A stretch of 64,000 nt of DNA from an uncultured Azospirillum sp. (GTDB taxonomy: Bacteria; Pseudomonadota; Alphaproteobacteria; RF32; CAG-239): assembly GCA_947301965.1 (NCBI GenBank), contig CAMYUM010000005.1:1-64000 (forward strand). The letters run 5' to 3'. The stretch's first letter is position 1. Each line of letters opens with the position of its first letter. This document shows positions 11,301-18,117 of the stretch, piece by piece. Below the pieces are notes generated by a model that saw only the letters and a program-made list of their open reading frames with translations, had not been told where the DNA came from and did not search any database. The position numbers and the translations under genes were made by a program.

Positions 11301-11348
11301 GTCAGAGACAAAGGAAACAAGGCTTATACCCTGTCTGAATTCAAATAA
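8328..11348 (+). CDS. M23 (LytM) peptidase-VirB6 fusion (copy 4)
   Basis: A 1,006-residue fusion. After a signal peptide (about residues 1-30) comes a cysteine-rich region and a zinc metallopeptidase domain of family M23 at about 115-215. All expected ligands are present: H123 and D127 in HQGYD, H169 in YHN, and H197/H199 in CHMH, followed by IEIREGG. Such domains cut peptidoglycan cross-links. Then follow the GCMFC motif, the VirB6-type helix block (about 310-640) and a long soluble tail. No VirB1 lytic transglycosylase gene is seen in the window, so this domain may open the cell wall for channel assembly (inference). AGAGG precedes the start. It is the last gene before a terminator. Confidence 0.82.
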   Translation: MTDMKKNIKIFSITAAMLAVFVFFASDAAAQKSATYDSPYLKISGKLPECSYPQKRGGGSCLKAMNSNSCMDTTPFKMSGKAAYGVSSEMCARGHEWCEHNKSGGKYVSSARCPIPPKEAKNHQGYDYSAACGTPIYAPCDGRITVAKKNGMRFECQMCGKTFEYTFYHNQACAAAGQYSRGQKIGEAGNLNGYPCHMHIEIREGGVLLDPMNKGFDSYACSCQPEKQVNRMNCFNGGDVPPENTDNVYTGDDGGQMATTSEDTKIPQSGPCNFEEILANYLQAGCMFCTPFRILFNTASVMAKSVYDIFAPAMVKVVVIGFALWLAFVIMRFVSSFEARQAGQPGMVIKTLLNQAFRVLVVVLLLQGPLEDILSMTLDPVFSTGLRIAQIGGGLAGGGNPAQCDIEPMEKNSSGGVMGWAIQKGLDTVAPAGPIPSVVDSDVGGLSPELGNGIQCTIKQIQDQIIEVLAMGRVCHCLAWTNRILLFIPNFAYLITSFAFFIFAIVMLLSYPFLLIDSLLKMAISIALLPVALGAFAFKVTSQYLHKVFGTFIHAVLTFIFLSLVIMIIATIAKQYVSEMLTEEVKSAHQAITWFMTSALKVMFVLFLGWAVLSEIQKFASNFASSIGSGGSGVGSGMGAIGSPVGAAANAALKNRVAKPIAKGAVKAAKYGAGIAGEGISHGYRGLKSAGFNSYGKAAQNADGTAMLDNEGNQMYESGGSPIGKVWNSAMNKLESKAGNSALGRLVGKGAQKAKVKTHSHYRSYSTDETGNIVEVKTRQNSDGSRTVTRSDDFGSSTMIYDANGKLVGSSFTYSKAMQYMLSPKGKVNTEAIKAFVQSSLLSEKEKQLMIVDMLVKARMNQYAGGKIDGRFQSRNVRNGVDAQGNNFIEVEQMNEDGTITSFNVTLKGDRAMTTIITVDKNRKGVAYASDGIVQRKTVINGDTVKHQYSIAKEYSDQTPRPVFMNGDLASNIKREDIMFSSEDMKRFAEQVRDKGNKAYTLSEFK

Positions 11349-11370
11349 TTCTTGAGCCAAAAATAGAGAA

Positions 11371-11406
11371 AAAAACGGCAGATACGAAAAGTTTCTGTCG
11401 TTTTTT
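11371..11406 (+). terminator. Rho-independent terminator after the virB6 array
   Basis: AACGGCAGA pairs with TCTGTCGTT (one G-T pair) and runs into TTTTTT, 23 bases after the last VirB6-like gene. It should separate this operon from the regulator gene. Confidence 0.75.
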
Positions 11407-11461
11407 GCACAATATTGTCATCTTTTGTGCAAAATTCTTGATTAATAGCAAACTTAGATTA

Positions 11462-11483
11462 TTATAAACATAGTTGTTTATAA
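11462..11483 (+). promoter_or_regulatory. Palindromic operator-like site before the HTH regulator
   Basis: Exact inverted repeat TTATAAAC-N6-GTTTATAA, 20 bases before the regulator start. It overlaps the likely -10 area (TATAAA at 11463) of a promoter with TTGATT at 11438-11443; the 19-base spacing is longer than ideal. HTH_XRE repressors commonly bind such sites at their own promoters, so autoregulation is a natural guess. It is not shown by sequence alone. Confidence 0.5.
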
Positions 11484-11502
11484 CATTTTCAGAGGTGGCA
11501 TT

Positions 11503-12474
11503 ATGGAAGAAATTATTTTCCCCAATCAGATTAGAATGTACAGAAGATTACGCGGACGCTCAATGCAAGAATTGGCTGACCATTTGGGAGTGAGCCTTTC
11601 AGCTATTTCAAAAATAGAAAAAGGATACCGTCGAATTGATCAGGAACAATTGGTTCGCGTTGCCGAATTGTTGGACTGCCCGATGCAGGATTTGTTCGTT
11701 AATGAACAAAATTCGCAAGAAGATGTTGTGTTGTCTTGGCGCAGAGAGCAGGAAAGAAGAAACAAAATTAATGAAAAAGCCGGTTTAAAGACTCTGGGTG
11801 CCGGATTAAGACAAATTCGTAATGAAAAAAATCTGACTTTGATTGAAGTGGCGGAAAGCGCCGATATGACATTGTCCGTTTATCACCGTATTGAAATGGG
11901 ACAACGCGAGGTTTCCGATAAGGAAATGAAAAATATTGCAAAAGCTTTGTCAATGTCGGTTGATGAATTGAAATCAAACATTAAAAAACTTGAAGAAAAA
12001 GGTTTGCTTGAAGAAATTATTCAACGTAACGATTCAAAATATAAATTGCTTTCTAATCCGCGCGGTGCAATTTCGGCCTTTGAAGCTTCCCCCAGAGATA
12101 ATCAAAAAATCCCGGTATACGGAGTTGCCGGAAAAGACGGAAATGTGCTGATTGATACGGAAAACGAAACCAAAACCGTGGTTCGTCCGAGTTCTTTGTT
12201 CGGTAAAAAAGATGCTTACGGCTTAAACTTGTGTTCAAGACGTTTGGGCAGCTTGTTGCCGGCTCGCTCGGTGCTTTTGATCGACCCGCAAGAAGTTGTG
12301 AGTGTAGGAGATATTGCTATTTATTATATCAAACCGAATGAAGTAAAAATCATCAGCATTCGTGAAGATGATAACGGCAAATTATACGGCATCAGGTGGA
12401 ATCCGGACGAAAAAATCGAGATTAACAACAACGATTTGAGCAACTTGCACAAAGTTGTGGCCATCTACCTGTAA
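11503..12474 (+). CDS. Transcriptional regulator with two HTH_XRE domains and an S24-like C-terminus
   Basis: A 323-residue DNA-binding protein with two Cro/CI-type helix-turn-helix domains, at about residues 8-63 and 97-152. A C-terminal region (about 205-323) resembles the LexA/CI S24 peptidase fold. The usual GDSM is replaced by C-S-R-R, but the serine and a downstream lysine (VKI) could still serve as a catalytic pair. Self-cleavage is therefore uncertain. GAGG precedes the ATG. The gene stands alone between the virB6 terminator and the next cluster, with a palindrome over its promoter. It may control the secretion genes around it (inference). Confidence 0.8.
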   Translation: MEEIIFPNQIRMYRRLRGRSMQELADHLGVSLSAISKIEKGYRRIDQEQLVRVAELLDCPMQDLFVNEQNSQEDVVLSWRREQERRNKINEKAGLKTLGAGLRQIRNEKNLTLIEVAESADMTLSVYHRIEMGQREVSDKEMKNIAKALSMSVDELKSNIKKLEEKGLLEEIIQRNDSKYKLLSNPRGAISAFEASPRDNQKIPVYGVAGKDGNVLIDTENETKTVVRPSSLFGKKDAYGLNLCSRRLGSLLPARSVLLIDPQEVVSVGDIAIYYIKPNEVKIISIREDDNGKLYGIRWNPDEKIEINNNDLSNLHKVVAIYL

Positions 12475-12524
12475 TTTTGCTTTCTACTGATTATATTTAG
12501 TGTAGACAAACAGGGGTAAAAACG

Positions 12525-14567
12525 TTGGCGGACAATGTTATAACTAATGCAACCTTCGGGCAAAAAAAACAAGGCGATGAAGAAGAAGAGCCAATCATTA
12601 TCGCCCAACGTTTTTTGAACATTTTTCGCCAGTTGCACATCTTCAGCCAAGAGAAAAAAGACGAATTTAACAAGATGATTTTGGAACAGCCAAAATCGGT
12701 AAAAAAGTGTCTGAAAACTCTTCCCGGCGGTTCCGTCTTATTGGAATATATTGACGAACTGCAGTTTGGCAAACAAAGTGATGATGACGACGATGATGAC
12801 AGTACCATTGAGCCGATTGTAAACACCCCCGAACCGATTGCCGACAGCGTTGCAAGTTCTGCTGTTGCCGCTGCACCTGTTGCCACCGGCGCACCGATAA
12901 TCAACAGCGATAATTTTGCCAAGATTTTAGCTAACAGTCTGGCTCAATCAAACGCCCAAATAATCAGAGAACTGCAAAATGATCGTTCTAAAAAACAGTC
13001 CGGTAAAGATGAACAGGGACCGGTAAGATTGGTTGCCGATGACACCTTTACGCAAACAATTTCGGCTGCTTTGGCCGAGGCTATAGCCGCATCAGAACAA
13101 AAAAGGCAGGAAGACAACAAAATTATAACTCAATCATTTTTGGAGATGCAGGAAAATCTGAATAAAATGGTTGAGCAAAACAATCAACTTAAAATTATAT
13201 CAAACAGCGATGCTCCGGCAGAGGCAGCGTCCGCCTTTCAGATAAAAAATGTAGTTGATGATTTGGTTAAAGCGCAGTCAAAATTTTTGAGAGAAACAAC
13301 ACAAGCTCAAAAAGAAGAACTATCACAGATTATATCTTTGGCCATAAAAGACAGTATAAAAATGTCAACACAATCGTTGATTGACAGTTTTAAGCAAATG
13401 GAAGACGGTCCCACCCCGATTACTTATGCCGCGTCGTCTCCCAAAAAACAGCTTTTGGTTGACAATGTTACCGAAGTTTTGAAAGCACAGGGGCAGGAGT
13501 TTTCTTCAATCATTGCCTCTACTCTCAAAGAAAGCCAGCAAAATTCGGCTCAAACCATTATCAAAACGATTGAAGGATTGAGAGGAAGTGCGGCCATAAA
13601 CCCGGAAAATCAGCCTAAAATGGAAGATATTGTTAAGATGCAGGCTGATTTGTTCCGTGAAATTGCACGTACACAAAATCAGGAATTTTCGGCAATTATT
13701 GCCTCGGCTTTGAAAGAGAGTCAAAAACAGTCAACACAAACCATACTGACTGCTCTATCGCAAATACAGGGACAAGGCGGCATTTCTATAAACAGCTCTT
13801 ATCCTTTCCTGAGGCAGGCTTATGAAGAACCGGAAACAGAGCCTGAAGTTACAACTTCATCATTGGAGCCGGAAACAGTAATTGCCCCCGAAAAAGACTA
13901 TGAAATAAAAGACGAAAATAATAAATCTTCCGTTGCTGACGTCGAAACTTCCGGCTCAAAAAAGAAAAAGAAAAAAAAGAAAAAAAATCGTGACGAAGCT
14001 GCTCAATCTCAAGCAGAAGAGCCTGCGAATCAGTCGCCAATCGTGAGCAAACCTCTGAAGAAGAAAAAAACTATAATTTCAGCCCTGCCCCAGATGCCGG
14101 TCATAGAAGACAAAGCTGTTGATAATTCTTCGAACTGGGGGTTCGGATCATCTGAAAATAACGTTGCTAAAACCGCTGTCTCAGAGCCTGAAACCGCGCA
14201 AGATAATACCGAAGAAGGACAGGATTGGACATGGGAGTACCAGCCGGAAGACGGAGATGCAAACGGAGCTGAGGAAGTTTCCGGCACCGAAGGACAAGAC
14301 TGGGAATGGGGGTATGAAGAAGTTCCCGAAGGACAAGAAGTCGCCGCAGAAGACATTCAGGGTGAAGAAGGACAAGATTGGGAATGGGGGTATGAAGAAG
14401 TTCCCGAGGGCAGTGATGAAACGAGTACGCAAAAAATTCCTTCATCCAACGTTTTTGCCGGAGCGTCTGACATTGTTGTTCCCGACAGCTTTGAACTTGT
14501 TTTGGTCGGAATGGAAGATGAAACAAAACCTGATCCGTATTTCGGACTGACTAATAGCGTGGGATAA
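12525..14567 (+). CDS. Large acidic cytosolic protein with helical and EGQDW repeats
   Basis: A 680-residue protein that I do not recognise. It starts with TTG at 12525, eight bases after AGGGG. There is no signal peptide or membrane segment. Near residue 86 it has a run of seven aspartates. The middle holds at least three related helical repeats of the form QEFSxIIAS-LKES-xxSxQTI. After them come a poly-lysine stretch of nine residues coded by an A-rich tract, and near the C-terminus a 26-residue tandem duplication (EGQDWEWGYEEVPEG). It lies between the regulator and T4SS-linked genes. It could be a scaffold, chaperone or secreted substrate; nothing in the sequence decides this. Confidence 0.6.
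   Translation: MADNVITNATFGQKKQGDEEEEPIIIAQRFLNIFRQLHIFSQEKKDEFNKMILEQPKSVKKCLKTLPGGSVLLEYIDELQFGKQSDDDDDDDSTIEPIVNTPEPIADSVASSAVAAAPVATGAPIINSDNFAKILANSLAQSNAQIIRELQNDRSKKQSGKDEQGPVRLVADDTFTQTISAALAEAIAASEQKRQEDNKIITQSFLEMQENLNKMVEQNNQLKIISNSDAPAEAASAFQIKNVVDDLVKAQSKFLRETTQAQKEELSQIISLAIKDSIKMSTQSLIDSFKQMEDGPTPITYAASSPKKQLLVDNVTEVLKAQGQEFSSIIASTLKESQQNSAQTIIKTIEGLRGSAAINPENQPKMEDIVKMQADLFREIARTQNQEFSAIIASALKESQKQSTQTILTALSQIQGQGGISINSSYPFLRQAYEEPETEPEVTTSSLEPETVIAPEKDYEIKDENNKSSVADVETSGSKKKKKKKKKNRDEAAQSQAEEPANQSPIVSKPLKKKKTIISALPQMPVIEDKAVDNSSNWGFGSSENNVAKTAVSEPETAQDNTEEGQDWTWEYQPEDGDANGAEEVSGTEGQDWEWGYEEVPEGQEVAAEDIQGEEGQDWEWGYEEVPEGSDETSTQKIPSSNVFAGASDIVVPDSFELVLVGMEDETKPDPYFGLTNSVG
14289..14410 (+). 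repeat. 78-base tandem duplication inside the acidic protein gene
   Basis: Two nearly identical copies of about 44 bases starting at 14289 and 14367 encode the same peptide EGQDWEWGYEEVPEG. The 78-base offset keeps the frame. A more diverged copy (GQDWTWEYQPE) lies just upstream, pointing to stepwise duplication. Confidence 0.8.
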
Positions 14568-14581
14568 GATACTAATAAACA

Positions 14582-14618
14582 ATTTACAATCATTGTTACC
14601 TAATTTAGTATTGTAAAT
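14582..14618 (+). promoter_or_regulatory. Inverted repeat upstream of the 179-residue protein gene
   Basis: ATTTACAAT (14582-14590) and ATTGTAAAT (14610-14618) form a perfect 9-base inverted repeat with a 19-base gap. A smaller palindrome ACAATCATTGT lies within it. It ends just before the ribosome site AAGGAG of the next gene. It may be an operator or a 5' UTR hairpin; no binding protein can be named. Confidence 0.35.
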
Positions 14619-14632
14619 ATAAGGAGTGTGAG

Positions 14633-15172
14633 ATGGCACAGCAAAACAATCAAGAGCAAAAAAAAGATATTGCCGACGTTTGGTTCGTCGACAACTATAT
14701 TTTGTTGAAAGATTATTATGACCGCACCATATCTCGTATTGCGGCACGCTGTGTGCGTAAAGGAAATATAGCCTTGGAAGATTATCCTTTCTACGGATAT
14801 ATTCTCGATGTGTTGGAAGAAATCAGCGAAACCGGCGACTATATAATCAGGCATAAAGATTTGTATCCTTATGTCGAAAAGAAAGTAGCCGGCGGAATGA
14901 ACGGTTTTAGAAAGACTTTAGACGAATATAAAGAAGAATTACGCCGCAATTCAACTCCAGAAATGATTAAGAGCGATGCTCGCGAAGTTGAAAAAATGAA
15001 AAAAGTGTTGGAAGTTCCTGATAAAGCCGAAGATCCAACCGTCGGCGCCGGAATGGGTATGGAGCAATTGATGGAAAAACTCCTTCAACAAGATTCCGAA
15101 GCCAAAGCCAAAATAGAGGCTGAATTTAAGGAAGCAAAAGAAAGAGCTGAAGAAGAAAAACATAAAAAATAG
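14633..15172 (+). CDS. Small soluble protein of unknown function in the T4SS locus
   Basis: A 179-residue hydrophilic protein without signal peptide. The first 100 residues are a mixed helical domain rich in Y and D. The last 50 residues are a charged helix (K/E/A), probably coiled coil. AAGGAG sits seven bases before the ATG. The next gene, a secretin-like lipoprotein, starts only four bases after its stop, so the two are likely cotranscribed. No family recognised. Its link to the secretion system is by position only. Confidence 0.6.
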   Translation: MAQQNNQEQKKDIADVWFVDNYILLKDYYDRTISRIAARCVRKGNIALEDYPFYGYILDVLEEISETGDYIIRHKDLYPYVEKKVAGGMNGFRKTLDEYKEELRRNSTPEMIKSDAREVEKMKKVLEVPDKAEDPTVGAGMGMEQLMEKLLQQDSEAKAKIEAEFKEAKERAEEEKHKK

Positions 15173-15176
15173 GGGC

Positions 15177-16445
15177 ATGATGTTGAACTTTAATAAATCT
15201 TTATCATTGATTTTTGCAGTCTTGGGGGTTTCGGGATGTCTGTTTTCCGGTGATGATGTTTTTGCCGCTAAAGACAAAACTATTACGATTGACCCGGCAT
15301 CAAGCGCAAGAATCATTAATCCGATTGATCCGAATATGATACGTACCACTGAGGGTGCCAGCTCACTTGATTTGGAAACGCCGTTGCGTTGTTATGTCAA
15401 TTGGCATACACAGCAAATGATTACTACTCTGCCCTATAACATGAAAGCGTTTAATCTCACACGAAACGGAGTGGACAATCCGTTACCGCGTTTTGAGGTA
15501 ACCGGCTTTTCATTCAAAACCATGCCGGCAGAAAAAGCTTTGCTTAAACTGACAAAAGAAGCCGGTATTAAGTTAGTGGCAAAAGATGCTCCTTATCCAA
15601 GTATTTCTGCAGAAAATCTGCGCGGTGAGCTGTCAGAGGTAATTAAGATGATTACCGATGCCGCCGAAATTTATTATACCTATGACGCAGAAGCAAAAAC
15701 TTTAACTATCGGTCGCAAAACCAACTTTACGTTATATGTCCCAAAATCACGCCCGATTATTTTGGCTTTGCTTGATGTAATGAGAGGTGCTGGTATAACC
15801 GACGTTACTACCGATTGGTCCGATTATTCTTTAACGTTTAACGGGGACTATGAACTGCAGAAAAAAATACAAAAATTGTTAGCATATTTTGAAAGTAATC
15901 CAAAGTTGATTGCTTATGATGTCAGCATATTCAAAATTACTCCGCAAAACGGAAAAAATGATGTCGATTGGCAAAAGATGCTGAAAGTTTTTGACTTCGG
16001 TTCCGTAAAAACCGCAAAAACCGGAGTTATCGGAAGATTGCTGACGACTTCAAACGAAATAAACATCGCAAGTTTGAGAGCCTTCTTGCAGGGACAGGCT
16101 ACCGTTGATCAGTTGGCAGAAGGAAAATTTGTCGTACCGAATTTGTGGATGGCACGTTTTGATATCGGAAAATGTGCAGGGTCAAAACAGCCCGAAACCC
16201 AATTGTCCCTATTGGCAAAATCTTCTTTAATGCCGCAAAACAGACTTTTTTCGGACATAACGCTTGAAGGTCGTGACGGGCAAATTACCCAATTTGATTT
16301 GCGGAGCAAACTCGGCGAAAACTATCTGATTATCGGTATTCCCGATCGAATCATCGGAGCAAAACCGCAAAATTCGCAGATTGTCGTGTTTATTGTCCCG
16401 CGTATTATAAAGACTGTAAAAAAACAAGTTTCTAACGCAATGTGA
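15177..16445 (+). CDS. Secretin-like lipoprotein (small secretin-fold protein)
   Basis: A 422-residue protein with an export signal and lipobox VSGC (C21). Residues about 105-235 look like the N0/N1 domains of secretins (AEKALLKLTKEAGIKLV, then TYDAEAKTLTIGR). The C-terminal part, about 237-415, has the order of the secretin domain: it opens with AYDVSIFKI and ends with YLIIGIPDRI and IVVFIVPRI, matching the corresponding stretches of the PilN secretin at 44539. It is shorter than typical secretins (500 residues or more). It may form or line an outer-membrane ring, or act as a DotD-like adaptor. A second ATG at 15180 is also possible. Confidence 0.62.
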   Translation: MMLNFNKSLSLIFAVLGVSGCLFSGDDVFAAKDKTITIDPASSARIINPIDPNMIRTTEGASSLDLETPLRCYVNWHTQQMITTLPYNMKAFNLTRNGVDNPLPRFEVTGFSFKTMPAEKALLKLTKEAGIKLVAKDAPYPSISAENLRGELSEVIKMITDAAEIYYTYDAEAKTLTIGRKTNFTLYVPKSRPIILALLDVMRGAGITDVTTDWSDYSLTFNGDYELQKKIQKLLAYFESNPKLIAYDVSIFKITPQNGKNDVDWQKMLKVFDFGSVKTAKTGVIGRLLTTSNEINIASLRAFLQGQATVDQLAEGKFVVPNLWMARFDIGKCAGSKQPETQLSLLAKSSLMPQNRLFSDITLEGRDGQITQFDLRSKLGENYLIIGIPDRIIGAKPQNSQIVVFIVPRIIKTVKKQVSNAM

Positions 16446-16462
16446 TATTGTATGAGGTAAAA

Positions 16463-17104
16463 ATGGATAATACTCAGCCTAATCAGCCCAGATTTAAAAA
16501 GGTAAAACGTCCGATAAAACGTGCAACCGGGAATGCAGAAAACAATATGGCAGTTCCGGCAAAGGCAACTATGGATAATCCGTTTAATCAAAAGAGTAGC
16601 AATAAGTTTGATTTTAACGACTATTTAGGGCAGGATAATCTGCCTCCGATACAGCAAGATAACCGCCTTAATCCTTCGTTTCTGTCTGATGAAGAAGCCG
16701 ACTATTCAACGCCTGCTCTCAAGGATCACTTTGTTGCCGGCAATACATATACCGGTACAGCACTGATATCCGCAATTTTGGTATCTTTTATTTTAGGTAT
16801 ATTTATTGCCAAAATCTTCTTTCCTACTCAATCAACCGTACAAAACGGTTTGCAAGGGGTGGTAATTAACGCCGAAGTTCCACGCGGTCGGGCTCGTTGC
16901 GGTACCGCAGAAAAAACTCAAGGCTGCGTCTTATATATAATGAATCCTCAACGGCAGGATTTGAACGGGCGAGATTTTTATGAGTGGGCAGCACAACTCA
17001 CGGATCGCCAAAGGTTTATTATCGAAACGGCAAATATGCGGTATGCAAATGTCAAGATCCGCCCCGGAGAAATTGCTCAAATCAATATTCCACCATTGCA
17101 ATAA
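16463..17104 (+). CDS. Bitopic inner-membrane protein of unknown function
   Basis: A 213-residue protein: a basic, disordered N-terminal part of about 95 residues in the cytoplasm, one membrane helix (about 98-121), and a periplasmic domain of about 90 residues with two cysteines (RCGTAEKTQGC) that could form a disulfide. The ATG at 16463 is chosen because GAGG lies five bases upstream; the GTG at 16442 has no ribosome site. It has VirB8/VirB10-like topology but no similarity I can recognise. It is the last gene of the plus-strand cluster, and its stop codon is part of the shared terminator. Confidence 0.6.
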   Translation: MDNTQPNQPRFKKVKRPIKRATGNAENNMAVPAKATMDNPFNQKSSNKFDFNDYLGQDNLPPIQQDNRLNPSFLSDEEADYSTPALKDHFVAGNTYTGTALISAILVSFILGIFIAKIFFPTQSTVQNGLQGVVINAEVPRGRARCGTAEKTQGCVLYIMNPQRQDLNGRDFYEWAAQLTDRQRFIIETANMRYANVKIRPGEIAQINIPPLQ

Positions 17105-17139
17105 AATAAAAACTCCCAAAATCGGGAGTTTTTATTTTA
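17102..17139. terminator. Bidirectional terminator containing both stop codons
   Basis: A perfect 16-base-pair stem (17102-17117 with 17124-17139) around a six-base loop. Its GC core is ACTCCC/GGGAGT, flanked by A- and T-rich arms that give a T tract on either strand. The left end is the TAA of the plus-strand gene and the right end is the TAA of the minus-strand virB11 gene, so the convergent genes share one compact terminator. Confidence 0.88.
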
Positions 17140-18105
17140 AGTAACTTCTGTAACAGCACGAAGGTTGCCGTCACGGTTAATTTGAACCACACGTAATTTA
17201 TGGTGCATCTCTTCAATAGTCTTACGGCGGTCAAGCGTCGGATAACTGTGTAAAATACGATCAACAAAAGCTTCGTAGGCGGCGCTGGAGCTTTCCGCGT
17301 GGATAGTAGCAAGGCAGTTGTCGTGTCCTGATCCCATCAGTTCCCAAAGCGCGCCGGCGTTACCGGTAGAAATCTCACCACCGATAATGGCATCGGGGGT
17401 AAAACGTACTACCAAGTCGATGATACCTTTGTAATCAAACTGGTTTGTCTGACCGGTACGAGACATTACAATATGAACACGATTGGGGTGCGGAACCAGC
17501 AATTCTCGAGCATCTTCAATGGTAATAACACGTTTGTGAATGTCCAAAATTTTGAGCAGATTGTTCAAAAATGTTGTTTTACCGGTAGCGGTAGCACCAC
17601 TGACCAAAATATGATCGCCGCGTTTGATGCTGAGAAGCAGTCTTTCATACGGGTCATCGGGATCTTTGATGTTTTTCAACGGGTTGATTTGGTGCAGTTG
17701 TTCGCCTTGTTTTAAGCCGTAGTCACCCAAGCCAAAAGCAACGTCATCACTGTGAACACGGATGGCTATAGCCACGCCTCCGGTGATATCACCCTCATCA
17801 TACATTACATTTTTACCGCAAATTGCCGAGAAACGGTGTTCTCCGGGAATTGTTGCATAAACAACCGGAGTACCGCCAATCGGATCAAACGGAAGCTCAT
17901 AAGTATTAGCAACGATATAGAGCAAATCGGTTAAATATTCTTTTGTGAGTTTTTCGTCTTTGTACATTACCCAAGGATATGCTCTTTTGCCGCGTAGGCG
18001 TAACCAAACCTGACCGGCACGGTTGATGGCAACTTCCTCAATGTTTTCTTGGTTATACCAATATGCCAGAGGGCGTAAAACTGATTCTAAAACTTCAAAA
18101 CTCAT
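17137..18105 (-). CDS. virB11: VirB11-type T4SS ATPase
   Basis: A 322-residue hexameric traffic ATPase of the VirB11/GspE superfamily. The N-terminal domain (about 1-150) precedes a Walker A motif GATATGKTT at about residue 169. An Asp box (TIEDARELL) and a Walker B region with GGEI and GNAGALWELMGSGH follow. It lacks the tetracysteine element of pilus ATPases, in line with VirB11 rather than PilQ. In P-type systems it works at the cytoplasmic face with VirB4, switching between pilus growth and substrate transfer. It is the last gene of the minus-strand cluster, 12 bases after the VirB10-domain gene. Confidence 0.9.
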   Translation of the reverse strand: MSFEVLESVLRPLAYWYNQENIEEVAINRAGQVWLRLRGKRAYPWVMYKDEKLTKEYLTDLLYIVANTYELPFDPIGGTPVVYATIPGEHRFSAICGKNVMYDEGDITGGVAIAIRVHSDDVAFGLGDYGLKQGEQLHQINPLKNIKDPDDPYERLLLSIKRGDHILVSGATATGKTTFLNNLLKILDIHKRVITIEDARELLVPHPNRVHIVMSRTGQTNQFDYKGIIDLVVRFTPDAIIGGEISTGNAGALWELMGSGHDNCLATIHAESSSAAYEAFVDRILHSYPTLDRRKTIEEMHHKLRVVQINRDGNLRAVTEVT

Positions 18106-18117
18106 ATTTTTCTCCCT

